Source of the DNA: Leucocoprinus leucothites
Lineage: Eukaryota > Basidiomycota > Agaricomycetes > Agaricales > Agaricaceae
DNA: 64,000 nucleotides
Assembly (NCBI GenBank): GCA_013368445.1
Contig: JAACJO010000007.1
Location: 620,001-684,000, forward strand
Reading direction: 5' to 3'
This document shows, one piece after another, positions 34,806-46,757 of the stretch. Position 1 is the stretch's first letter. Every line of letters starts with the position of its first letter. The position numbers and the translations under genes were made by a program. Below the pieces are notes generated by a model. That model was not told the origin of the DNA. It searched no databases and saw only the letters and a program-made list of their open reading frames with translations.

Positions 34806-37800
34806 TTATCCTCTGCGGCTTCTCAAACTCCTCAACTCCGATGCGTCGTGTTCTTCAATCTGTTTCATAGCGTCAAAAATGGCGCCAAGTGCAAGCCACC
34901 CAAAACTCTTTGCTCCAAATTTTTCTCTTTTGACCTCGACGAAGGACAACTCCCATGCCAACCACGCGTACTTGAGGTAATCTTCAAGTGTCCTATCTTC
35001 GTCCCCCTCGAGTTCCAATCGAACCCCCTTCACGAGCGTGTCTGACATCTCTCGCACTTTGGTCATATACTCTTTACGAGTCCGAGGTTGCGAGGTTTTC
35101 TGCGTGATTGTCCCGACAATGACCTCCTCCTCGGAGAGCATAACATTCTTGTGGGATAAACTGTAATTGGCTGCGATACCTGTCAGCTCACTGGAAAAGC
35201 GCTTGAAAAGCCTTGCAATCTCCTCAAAATCCAGCTTCTCCCAGGGACCAGCGGTGTCCAAAAACCTCCTCACCTGACGTTCTACCAAATCGAAGACATG
35301 TGAGTCGGGATCCCTCAGCTGGAATGCCGACAGGTCATCGGTGAGGTTTTGCACCTGCCTCGGCATGGTCCTCCTTGCGCGCCGGCGAGGTCGACTTGGC
35401 ATGGGAATCTCATCAAGCTCGATGGCTCTGAATAATTTGCCAATTGCCCTCGGGCTCTGATAATAACTGGTAGAATCCGGATTGATTGTCTCGGGGGCAT
35501 TCCAGTCGGGCTTCAGTTTGAATTTCAGCTTCGGGATCGCGTTGAGTTCAACTGCTCGGCCAGATTTCGGATAGTCCACAGCATCGCTGTGCAACTGTGC
35601 TAGCGTCAGGCAATCTTCGTCATGTATTCCGGCCGGGCTCTGATCAGCGATAATCAGCCAGTTAATCGCGATTATGCCGACAACCTATAGTGCGATAATG
35701 AATGAAATATGTAGGGAGGAAATCAGCCAGCTTCTTACATCAGAGATGATATATTCCATGACGAAGTCGGCAACATCTTCCATCGTACTGTCCCGATCCA
35801 GCAGTTTCCTTTGAGTCGGGGCATACTCTGCTGGATCATTTAAAGGTTTTGCCGGTGTGAACCAAGGATGGTCCCTCAAGGGAATGATATTATATATATC
35901 ACCGTCGAGGTCTCCACCACCCAGGCAAGAAGGAAGAGGTCGTTCACCTACGAAGGTATGAGTGCGACTACACTCGTGTATTGAGGAACAAGCGCACCTT
36001 GAACACTAAAAACCACCGTGTTGAATAAAGGCTCTCTCGCAAAGCACGTCCCTTCGATGGGTGTTCCGATGGCTCTAACCACCTGCACGTCTCCGGGATG
36101 GATAGTTGGTGACCGCGAGATGAGCACCGGGCCTTCGAGGAAAATGATGCCCTGTGTATGATGCTTAACACAAGCAAAGACCTCGCCCTCTTTGAGGTGA
36201 TTATGAACGTCTGCGACGCCAACAAGCGTCCATGCATCCGGAATTGGGATCCGAGCATGATGTTTAAGATCACGAAGAATATGATATACCCCAACCTTAA
36301 GAAGTTGGGTGTAGAAGGGATCGTCATACACCGAGTCAAGGCCAAGCTTAGCCAGGCTCTGCATTGTTGATGGCAACCTGAAAGATGCGCCGAGACCGTG
36401 TGTCTCCAACAAACGAGCGGCCCCGCCTAAAGTTGCAGTGGCTCCTTTGGTCGCAGAAACAGCTTGCTCCTGAAAGTCATGAAAAACTTCGTATGGAACT
36501 CCAAGACCCTCTAAAAGCATAATGAGCGGACGATTGAGATAATACGTCGTTGGTCTGTCGAAAGCTCTCGCAATTTCGATTTCATGTTCTCCAGATACGT
36601 CTTCAGCCTCAAACTTAGTCATCGAAGGACGTAATCCAATGGAATGAACACCGTTGAGAGTATGATCAATTGAGAGCATTCCTTTTGATCCTCGATAGCG
36701 GATCTGGTATGCGTGGGGGAAGTCGGATGGCTTCCCGCGTTTCTTCTTCGATTCTCGTAACTTCCCCCAAATCGCACGGGCAAGGTCCATCGACATCGTC
36801 CCAACACCGTCGGTGAACACATACTTCCCATCCGCTGTTTTGATGTCTTCCAATTTCAAGACATCCTCCACTGGAACTACAGCTGCATCGGTTGCAGTGA
36901 AGGCTTGTGAAATCCGCGCAGCATATCGAGCTGGGCAACGCATCAGATCCGGGTCATAAGATAGACCATGAAAAGTCCCTAGGCTTTCGATGATGGTGGC
37001 AGTGTTGACATAGCCATTGTCTGAATCACGAAATGCTTTAACAAACCTACATTTTGATCAGGAAGTCCCAAATAAATCAAATACAATAATCGGCCCACCA
37101 TACGGAGTGTTCCTTCAGTGCGGATTGAGAATACGCGAGGAATTCAAAAACACGGCCCGCAATGCTGAGTCCTTTTTTGAGAAATTCGCCAACCCGATCC
37201 TTGATAAAACCTGGACCGTCTATTTCGCGATCAAAACGATACTGCAAGTGATTTTCGTCGCGAAAAGTAACACGAAGAAAATTCTCGTGACATTCACTGT
37301 CATACCTACGGATGACACGGTTTGATTGCTCGGGATATGGCCCATTGAAAAACATGGTAGTCGGAGTGATGATTACGTGCAGCGATTGGTAATAACTGCC
37401 ATCATCAGGAATCAGTGAGAGTGTGTCGCCCTGCTTGGCAAAATCGCGCTCCACGGCCTTGAAGCATGATGATATTGTCTCGTTGTAATCATCGCTATAC
37501 CAAAGGCCCATGGCGACATTGCGAAATTCGCTCAAGAGTTTAGCAGTATAAGCTTTACCCTTGAGTCGTACAATTTCTCTAATCCTCGGTAATAGTTCAA
37601 GTAGCTCGGACGTGTCGAGTATCAAGTTCTGCAACAGGGATGCGAGCTGGAAGGCGATACTCCAATTGAACCGACGGAGGTTCCGCTCCAGGGTGTCCAA
37701 TCGAGTGGCGGAAAATAATCCCCGTCGCTCAATGATGGTTTCCTGGGAGTGGAGATGTCGAATCCCAGCAGTTTCCGACAGTTTCGAGAACATTTCTGAA

Positions 37801-38591
37801 TCCTCTCTCGAAGTGAATACGAGACGAAGAGCCAGACCAGTAAAAGAAATGGCACGAGTGTTGTCTAGGTGAGGAAATGTTGATACCCGAGTGTAGGTCG
37901 CTTGCGACTCCGTCCCATTGGTACTAGGGCTTGAGGTATCAAGAGCTTTGCGTAGAAATGTTGGGGGCATTCCTAGGTCAAAGAACAGGACGTGGTTCCC
38001 GTCCTTGGTTGACTGATGTCGAGAAATGGAATGGATAGATGTATATCGAATTGCAATGATGTCGAGGTTGAATTCGTCAGCTTTTGTTACCACATGTATT
38101 TCTCGCCGGCCTGGGTCAAATCGTAGAGCTGCATCTCGATTTGCCTCTGCTTCTATAGAAACTACTTCATCTCGACATTGCCAGCCAAACTGAATAGAAG
38201 AAATGGATATGGAGGAAGAGGTGAGGATTCTGTCTTTCTTCTTCTGCTCTCGCTCCTTTATCGGATCAACCCAGGGAGTTCGAGAGATAGTCTCTACAAT
38301 ATCTGGACGTGGGTCGTGATTGCTTCTCTTGAAGTGTATTAACCTATCAGCGCCGTAGCGGACAGCGTTGGGATCGCCGTAATGTTGTAGGAACTTCGTT
38401 CCAACGGAGCTGTCAGCGACGGTGAATGTCCCTGTCTGGGCTCTCGCACCAGGCTTTCTTCGTTTGTGGAGATGTACAGCAAAGTTAGTTTGGACGTAGT
38501 TGAACAACGAGCTGTGAAGTAGAGAGGCCAAGACGACTTTGAGATCATCCTCCCCAGCGTGCAGGGGTAAATTGTGCATAAAGACTTCCAT
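34806..38591 (-). CDS. RNA-dependent RNA polymerase of the RNAi pathway
   Basis: Cell-encoded eukaryotic RdRP (QDE-1/RDR family) that makes double-stranded RNA for quelling or related silencing. Predicted 1209 residues, exons 37099-38591, 35998-37046, 35739-35947 and 34806-35684. The catalytic DxDGD motif is in GGGDLDGDIYNIIPL (about residue 860), just after the junction of exons 2 and 3. Other family landmarks: SALKEHSVWF, DGVGTMSMDLAR, FPHAYQIRYRGSKGM, EGPVLISRSPTIHPGDVQ and the post-catalytic VVGIIAINWLIIADQ. The N-terminal 400 residues lack a recognised domain and begin FMHNLPLHAGEDDLK, which could be a degenerate RRM. Residues after 950 carry a basic RPRRRARRTMPRQ patch. The catalytic Asp residues are intact, so the enzyme should be active. 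Confidence 0.93.
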
Positions 38592-38840
38592 ATCGTCGTT
38601 TGGTGAGGCAGATGATGTGGTGAGGATGAGAGATGGGACGCTCAGTACCCTTGTCGAGTCACGTTTAGATATACCAGGATGATTTTATTGGCAGAGAGCA
38701 CGTGTGGCGGAAATGACCGACATTAGAAAAGGTGTATACTCAGAAAACAAGAATAGGTTGACGAATTGACGGAGCATAAACAATCTCCCAGTCGGTGCAG
38801 TGTGCATGTATTTGCAAGAACCACGGAGCCACGAGACGGA

Positions 38841-39179
38841 TTACCGGATGGTTAGAAAGAGCTGGCGTAGTTCCCGCCTTCCAGCGCGGAGTTTATCTTC
38901 AATGACCTCCTGAAACCATTCAATCACCCGTTGGTAAGAACGCAACAATAAGATTGCTCACAACATTCGTTATATGCCTGCTTCGCTCAAATTCGCTCCG
39001 GATCCAGGCGAGGGTTTCTCGCCTTGCCACGGGATCCTTAATGACTGGGAAAGGTCAGGAGGGGGCATGAAAAAGTAAAAATTGAGGATACCTTTGGAAG
39101 TGCGGACTGCGTGTCTGTAGAGATGTATGGCCTCCTGCCTCAGGATAAAGTGCCTTAGAGTGGGCTGGAAGGAGGCCAT
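38841..39179 (-). CDS. LYR-motif mitochondrial protein (LYRM2-like)
   Basis: Small complex-1 LYR protein; members act as assembly factors or Fe-S cluster recipients in mitochondria together with acyl carrier protein. Exons 39092-39179, 38962-39044 and 38841-38909 give 79 residues. The core HFILRQEAIHLYRHAVR matches the LYRM2 pattern, and RETLAWIRSEFERSR supplies the conserved Phe and basic residues that complete the three-helix fold. In-frame upstream ATGs at 39197 and 39230 would add 6 or 17 residues; I chose the one nearest the fold, but a longer form could carry targeting information. It diverges from the 4E-T-like gene with 131 bp between start codons. Confidence 0.82.
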
Positions 39180-39310
39180 GGGGCCAGCGAGAAGCATATT
39201 TCCAAACTTGGACGGGGCACTAGCGATCATTTCAAGGCCCGCGCAAGCACTGCACAAACTCTGCCTTGACCGACTCCAGCAACCCTACTCTACCTTATCC
39301 TCCCTCCACC
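39180..39310. promoter_or_regulatory. Bidirectional promoter region LYR gene / 4E-T-like gene
   Basis: 131 bp separate the proposed start codons. If the LYR protein starts at an upstream in-frame ATG the gap is smaller still. No specific element recognised. Confidence 0.45.
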
Positions 39311-42300
39311 ATGTCCCTCCCGCAGCCAGAATCTCCCACCCTAGACCAGACTGAAGAAGAACAGGCTGCTATCAAGGCACTCGTTGATAAATATGCAAAA
39401 TCTAATTTACACGATGCACAGGAAGACCCAGCCAAAGATGGTCAAAAAAACCCTTCTGAACCCCGTCCAATGCGGGTGTATACTCGCGAACAGCTCCTCG
39501 ATCTCTACCGCTCGCCCCTGGTTCAGCTACCTCCTCACATGCCAGAACTCAAACAGTGGTTCGGGTCCGTCATATTGTTGCCCTACTGTTTTCCCGCCTC
39601 ATGTTTTCTCTAGTGACAACGAAATTGCTTTATCCAAGAAAGAAAGTGATCTGAATTCCAGCGGCCGAGGAAGGTGAGGCTAACTCCAAATTGACATTTC
39701 CACCACCTCACTAACTCATTTTTTATTGCATTCCCCTTTTAGGTTCAGGAGGGACCCCGATGACGGTGGTGAGCTCTCTCGTTCTCATCTTAAGCTTCAC
39801 ATAAATACTGAGCAATTATAATAGATGTATCCTCCCGCCCGCCTTTTCGTTCGGCCCTGTCCCAACCATCCCAGATGGGTAACTTCAAGCATCAGTCATT
39901 GCGCTCAGGCGACCGGGACCGTGAACGTGACGGCGACAAGGACAGAGAGATACGAGACAAAGAGGGCCTTCGTCATGTAAGTCTTTGATTTTGACGATCC
40001 CACTCAGTTTTCGACTCACTTCCACTTCAGCTTTCTGAAAAGTACGACCGTGACCGCTTTGGAATGTTACCTGCTAGTACAAGAGGAAAAGAACGGGAAT
40101 CGGCGCCACATCTCAGTGCAAGCTCCTCAAGTAGAACTTCGTCGCAGAATCAATCTTCTGTCGCCAATAGACGAACAGAAGGTCGAGAGTCTCAGAAAAA
40201 ACGACCTGGTGAGAATGGCGATGACTGGCGGCGAAGTGTGTTCATCCTCTCACTATTTATATATACCGCTGACAAGCCCTCAGATGACCCTTCACGGAAC
40301 AGTCGGGACGGTATGCCTCAGCATTTTCTCGTGTTATTCCAACTAAAACTAAAATGTGGTCAGACCGTGATGATCGCGAGCGCGCCAGGTCAAGGGCCAG
40401 GGAATCGTCGAGGCCAAGACGCTCACCTTCTAGGTCGAGACGCGAAAGAGATGACGGCAGAGACCGACCTTCAAGAAGCGATCGTGATCGCGACGAACAT
40501 AAAAGGGAGGAATACCGGCGAGAACGCGATGCTGACCGGAATCAAGACGGTGATTCACGTCACTGGCGTGATGATGGTAAACGAGATGAACGAATGGCGA
40601 CACGTCGTACTGAAAGAGATCGAGACTTACGTCCAAGGGAGCGCGGTGATCACTGGGAACCATCTAACGATCGCCGCTGGGCAGCTTCTGATGAAAGAGA
40701 TGGTCGGGACAAGCGCACCTCTGGCCGCGATAAGAAGGCGAGCGGCAATCGCGATGAGCTCAGGGATCGTGAAGACAGGCGAGAGCGAGAACGAGAAAAA
40801 GAGAAGGAACCTGCTTGGATGGAGACTTATGTGCCAACAAGTACATCTGGTATATTGGGTGGCAAGAGTGCGGATGGCGAACTAGATGGCATCCAAGCAT
40901 GGAAGAAAGGACTGAAAGAGAAGGAACTTCAAGAGAAAAATATAGAAATCTCCCTTGAGCCTGACGTAGCAGCCGGACAGGATATGGAAGAAAAAGGCCT
41001 CGATGAGATTCAGCTATTTAAATTGCTGATGAAGCGTGAAGAAGAGAAGAAGAATTCCGATGGTAATCCTTCATCTGGCCCGGATGTCAGTGCTGAAACA
41101 AAGCTACCCGCCATTTCTACGGGTGAGGTTTAGTGATGCTCCTTGTGGCTGCTTAGAGCTAACCCTTTTAGCGCCTCTGGTAGAACCACACCAGATATCT
41201 ACTCTCGCTCAACCGCGCCCATCGTCAACTGCGAACCCTGATTCCCCTGGGATTATATCACCTCCGAGAGACGCAGCTTTCAAACCCCCACCTCCAACGA
41301 TCACGGATGGTAGTCCATCTATATCATTCTCGGAGAAATCTGTGGAGTATAACCCACCCGCTGGCTCTCGATTACTTGCTTTGGGCCGAACCTCTGCCAA
41401 GTCCCCTGTACATCCATTGTCGGGTCCCTCATCTGGGCCACCCAATGGTAGGCTTTCACGATTTCGTCTTTATCTTTGTGCTCAGGCGTGCAATAGGACT
41501 GGCTATTGAAACAATGGTTAAACCTGGTACGCCTCGATCTCAAGGCTTCTCACCGTTTGAAGAGCAGCAAACTCGCCTCAGTGAAGAGCACGGCCAGCCC
41601 GGAATGTCGAATCAATTTGATCTTGGGCAGCGACCTTCAGAGAAGCAGCACAACTCTATGGTTCCTGCAAATATCTACGACGATAATAATGGTCAAGCCC
41701 AGGCTGGTAACAAAGGCAGCCGATTCGCCAAGTTCTTTGATAGCAAGGCGAAGGAAAGCGCACCTCCTGGTCTTAAGCCCCAAACACCCACAGGCTTCTT
41801 ATCGTCCTCTCCAAACCCTCCCCTAAGGCAAGACCAAGCGATGTATGGCGGTGGACCACCACCCAGCCAAGAAAGAACCATGGAAGATCTCTTTGCTATG
41901 CTCAATAATTCGTCTCAAGTGAGTTGTCGTTATCAATCTGCAAGGCTGATGCTCACTGAATACCAAGGCCCAGCGAGCGAGCTTGCTCAACCATCCGACA
42001 CCTCACCATCCACTGAACAACGGTCTCCTACTAAATCAAGCCCATGTTATGGGCAACCTCCCATCTCAACCTCAGCACCTCCAACCTAACAGTCGTCTAG
42101 ACTCCCTATACGATAGTCGCCTTGATGATAGATTCGTGCCCGATGGAATGGTTCCAGGACTTCGAACAGCACCTCCTAGAAGCCGCGACAACGTAGGACT
42201 CTACCAGGAAATGCCAGATGAAGCACTCCAATTCCATTTGCAACGGCTGCAACAGCAGCAGCGAGGTCCTGAGCCTTTCAGCGGGCTGAACCCGCAAATG

Positions 42301-42951
42301 TTTAACCCCCAAGGCAGTCGCAATATGGGTTTGCCCCTGCAACAAGGGCAATTCCGCGGTGGTCCCTCTCCAGGAGTGCATCCGCATAATCAATTGACTG
42401 GTCTACAACAACAGCGTTTACCCCCTGGTCTTGCCAACCTTGGTGGCCGTCCCCCTCACGATCCTGCCCATATCCCGGGACTACAGGGTCATCCCAATGG
42501 TCCCCTCCATGCTAACTTACTTCCGAATGTGGCTCCCTCTCAACAACAGCAATTCAATAATTTTGCTGTCAACAATCTCAACTTCAATAACCCCCAGTTA
42601 CGAGCAGTTCCCAGTCTACATCAACTCCAGAACACAGGACCTCACCCTGGTCTCGGGCACATGGGTCTCGGAAACAACATGGACTTACGGTCGCAAAATC
42701 CCAACCAGATTTTAGGCATCGGGGGACCGAGTCTACCTGGTCCGCGAGGAGGTAACCCGATGTTTAATCCCCAGCAATCTAGCCATATACAGGGACCGCC
42801 TCTTGGTGGACGTCAGCAACCAGGACACCTCCCACCCCATGTTCCACCACACCACATGCCTCCGCACTACCAGCAAGGAGTAAACGGTCCAAATAGTGGT
42901 CATACGAACGAACTAATCGCTCTCTTGATGGGAGGAGCTCCTCGAGAGTGA
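39311..42951 (+). CDS. eIF4E-binding, 4E-T-like translational regulator
   Basis: Predicted 1054 residues in ten exons: 39311-39564, 39614-39673, 39743-39768, 39825-39976, 40031-40235, 40284-40310, 40364-41122, 41172-41447, 41497-41918, 41968-42951. Near the N-terminus, VYTREQLLDLYRS contains a canonical eIF4E-binding YxxxxL-phi motif (Tyr57, Leu62, Leu63), followed by WFGDNEIALSKKE and RFRRD. A very long Arg/Asp/Glu-rich segment (many RDRD and RER units, residues about 110-360) follows. Further along are GLDEIQLFKLLMKREEE and GSRFAKFFDSKAKE, both like segments of animal 4E-T (EIF4ENIF1), then a Gln/Pro/Gly/Asn-rich tail ending TNELIALLMGG. These features suggest a P-body protein that links eIF4E to mRNA decay factors. 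Overall orthology to 4E-T is inferred from short motifs and order only. Confidence 0.72.
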
Positions 42952-45164
42952 TGCCACCCCACACCCCCTTTGTATATGCCATATCCGGCCTCTCCGCCCC
43001 ACCGCGTATAATGTCGCGCCATGTCTTAATCATGCCGCTCTTCCTTTTTGGCTCCATACATCATCTTTCTCCTTTCTTTTCTGCAGTATTACTGGACTAT
43101 TAGTATTGAATCAATTTCATCGCTTACTAGTTTTATGGCATGTTCGACGCCGTCATGTTATGGCACCGAGGACTATGGGTACAATCCCATGCTTAGTGAG
43201 GAGATTCCGGAAGGAAACGTGAGATAGATTAGAATGCACCCCGGTCGCATCATTCTTCCTATACCCATGTCAGCCCAGGGACAGACGGATATCGACGGGA
43301 GGTGCTAGAACCATCCTCCTGCATTATAACTCGGCGGTGCGGGGCTACCTTTGATTACCCTGGCAGAGAGGTTGAATATCTTGCGGACTAAATCATAGAA
43401 AATTCCGACAGAGAATGTTAAGGTACATTCGGATCTGTATACCCTTCTTGGTCAAAAACGCCGGTGTCTATCTGAGATGTTGTGAAGAAAGAAGCAGCTC
43501 TCGTGGCTCGGTGAATGTATGGCTTTCCTCCTCCATTCCCAGCCCATCACCACATTGATGTGAATGGAAGTTCGGCTCAGGAAACAACACACGACATGTG
43601 TAAAGACTAGCAAGGAGTGATAAGTCGACACCACCGAGCTAACATATGTTTTTTTTTCTCAGCAGAAGGCTTCTTTCACTGGTGGCTCCGACTCGCAATT
43701 TTTTTTTCGCGTATGTCACTGGCTTATCACAGAAGTCGAGGCTGAGGTCTGAGCGCTGAGCTTTGAAGATGAATCAGGACATCGTTATTGGGAATAATGT
43801 GCGTGTCAACCTGACGACCCTTTGGATTTTCAATATACCGTGGAAAAACCATGGACCTAGGAATAAAAGAATAAAAGCACCCTGTCCATGCTGTTCTTCT
43901 TTTGAAAGTACCACAGGGAGGTAACCCGCCAAGCACAGGATAGGATACTTACTCCCTCCGCGTCTATCAATCCCAATCAAATACCCATGTCAGAAGTGGT
44001 TCTAGTTGAGTATTGGGTGGGCCCTATAAGGCTCTGCGAAGCCCAGCTGAACAGCACCCGATGAGGTTCTTAAGTCCACTTTGGGCCAAATGTCCAACGT
44101 AAAAAGAGGATGGGTGATGGAGAACAGGAGAGAAGCAAGTCACTTTAGCGGTGGTGATCCTTCTCAGTAACGCTGGCAGCGCAGTGCACGAGGCAAAGAC
44201 AGTTTCATATAAGTTACACTGTATAATATTAAGTGACATCTGAGCTGATAGCACGATAGGCTCAGAGTTTAAAAAAGGCGGCAAATTCGCCGGAGAGAGC
44301 GCATTCATCCTGTGTGTGGGCGACCCTGCGCCCCATTGTGAATGCTGTGGTACCTGGTCGCACATCGCAGCAGATAATCAGGGAACCTTTGACCTTCCGA
44401 GATCGATGCGCATGCAGGTTCTACGGACGGCCGAATGGCGGTGGTGAGGAACGAGGTGTACAAGAGAGTGTGATCAGGATCTGGTCGTGATCTGATGGCC
44501 ATTTGAGTCGATGGTATCACCGGCAAGAGCGCTCATGAGATTTCACAAGGCTTGAGAACATAAGCTGACACGTCGTTGATTCTTCGGGCGCAATGTAGAA
44601 CTAAGAGCTCAGTAGCGTGTGTGCACCCTGGTGGTGCTGTACAGGCGGGAAATTTTGTTAGCACAATATATAGCGGTGGCATAGCAAGTATTGGACGACA
44701 AATTATATGAGCTGGCAAGGCCACAAAGTAGCAGGGAGTACGTACAACTCCACTGAGCGATACGAATGTAATTGAGTGGGCGGCGGAATGATGGCACGAA
44801 TTGACTGATGGAAGCTGCTAGCAAAGTACAGTTTGGTATGGGGGCGATGATATCGACGATGAAATTCACACTGGCTCGGCAAACCTCATCAGGGTGAAGT
44901 CAGATGTGATGTGAGAGAGAAGGGCCACGGAGAAACCAGAAAAGCAAAGAGAGTGGGGCAAACTGGAGTAGGCAGGCCGAGGCAGCGACACAGGACTTAT
45001 TGACAGAGACAGCAACCTTGTAATAGACAACTTCTTGGGATACTTTGACACAAAAGCAGCAGGAGAGCTAGGACAAGCCGGGAAAGAGGATAGGCCCATT
45101 TGCGAGGAAGCGGCCGAAATTGACAGAAGGGATGCTTACATAATGCCAAGGAGCGAGCGCCTGC

Positions 45165-45176
45165 TGCCTGCAGGCA
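45165..45176. repeat. 12-bp perfect palindrome
   Basis: TGCCTGCAGGCA reads the same on both strands and lies 20 bp before a tandem 10-bp repeat in the cyclin upstream region. It could be a dimeric factor site; no factor is known. Confidence 0.4.
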
Positions 45177-45195
45177 AGGAACGTGGAATCAAAAC

Positions 45196-45215
45196 AGGAT
45201 CGAATAGGATCGAAT
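45196..45215. repeat. Tandem 10-bp direct repeat
   Basis: AGGATCGAAT occurs twice in a row inside the long upstream region of the cyclin gene. Function unknown. Confidence 0.5.
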
Positions 45216-46757
45216 TACGAAGTGGGCCTGGGTGTTGGGTAAGGACAAGCGTCCACGCTGAAGCGCACATCCTGTTGTTCTTTGTCCTTGAAAAGTTGCT
45301 TCTTGTCCGCTCGACGCAACTTTTCCCTTCATCCCTCTCCAGTCGCCTTTGTGCCTCTCTCAGTTATCGAGCAAGGGTCTATTCCTGTCCTCGCTAACTG
45401 AAGCCTTGTTGGACGCGCTCTATTCATTTCGAGCGTGTGTACGGCCTTCCAAACTCCGTTGTGGTCTATCCAAGCGGCGACACCCATAGACTCGTCTCTA
45501 TCTTGTCCATCGCAACTCACTCCAGTCATTCTTTTGGTTTCTTGTCGTATTCCGGTCGTAATCCACTACAACATTACCCTGTAATTCTTTTTCTCGTGCT
45601 CTTTAATATCTCTGGTAACCACTCCTAACAATCGTTTCCCAATGTACGTGACAATTTTCGTTTCATATTGGCGCCGCACTGACGAGGGATGCATACCGTT
45701 GTGCAGCGTCCGATTTCCAGCTTTCTTGACAACCGTTCACACCGAGTTGTGAGTAGTCTATCACCCTTGAGATAAGGATGCGTGCTGACCGGCTCTGGAA
45801 CTCCCAGAGAACTCTGGTGTGCTCTAATCTGCAACTGAAGGTGTGTTATTAAATTTCTGCTCTGCTGTCGATGTTCGGCCGCCTGGGAGATGCGCAAGAG
45901 CCAGCGCCAATGTGTAGAATGTCGAGATCTACGTCATGGATCGAGCTTGCTCGTCGAAAAACGTGGGGTCGTGGGAACGGCCAGATTGACGGTCCGACGA
46001 GGGCAGATCTATCCCGATTTGGGACCGTGCAAACCGTGTGGCAGTTTCATTCCCTTCCTGCCGCGGTAATCACCCGATGTTGATGGATGCAGCACCACTG
46101 GGAGTGTGGAGGCGCAGCGTATATCGTCTGTAGCCACAGACAGTGTGACATAATTCGGGTTAGCAAAGAGAGGGTAGTTAGGGAGGAGTGAGGGACAAGG
46201 AGACAGGAGAGGGGAGGTGAAATGGGCGGGAGGAGTGATGGATATAGACCTTCCTGATCGGGAGCTGATAACCACAGCTTGGACCCGAAGTCACCATCAG
46301 AGCTGCCTGTGTCATTTGCCAATCACTCTTTTTCTCTTTTATATTCTTCTGTCTTTCCCTCCCTCTTTCTCTGCCGTCGTTGTGCCCGTCTCCCAGGCGC
46401 ACACGGCCCCCGCCTCACGACACACACACTCACGACTTTCCCTAGACCAAGTAGCCAGTCTCCCACTTGCTACTTCTTCTTACTTGGACACGCTTTTCTC
46501 GTTGTCGTCGTCGTCACTTGTGCATGCTCTACAGCTTGCTTCATTTCTGACTCGTGAGTTGTGTTTTCTGTCGTTTTCCAGATGATTATTTTTGGACATG
46601 GCGTGGGTCGATCGCGAGCCCCTGTTTGTGCCCACCTGTGTTTGGCCTAGTAGTCAGTTGTGCGCTCTGCCTCGTTTGCCGTCGTCTTGGTTGTTGTTCG
46701 CGCTCTGCGTGGCCAGTGGCAGGGCGTTCCCTCCCTTTCTCCGCTCATCAGGCGCCG

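Larger units (their letters stand above)
42952..46757. other. 3.8-kb gene-free region upstream of the G1 cyclin
   Basis: By far the longest stretch without a gene here. Frames on both strands are short and lack conserved motifs. The first few hundred bases are the 3' flank of the 4E-T-like gene. The last 450 bases (about 46310-46757) are strongly pyrimidine-rich on the plus strand, as in fungal promoter/leader DNA, with several short upstream ATGs. The rest is probably extended cyclin promoter or a long leader; a non-coding RNA cannot be excluded. Confidence 0.5.

Noticed and set aside
39662..39673. A 12-nt micro-exon in the 4E-T-like gene
   Set aside because: An upstream acceptor at 39613 gives a 60-nt exon (39614-39673) with a normal 49-bp intron and a more plausible product, so the tiny exon is not needed.
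46554..46757. N-terminal extension of the cyclin to 46554
   Set aside because: The extra 68 residues are Cys/Trp/Leu-rich, unlike any cyclin, and arise from the CT-rich leader. The ATG at 46758 starts a typical cyclin head.
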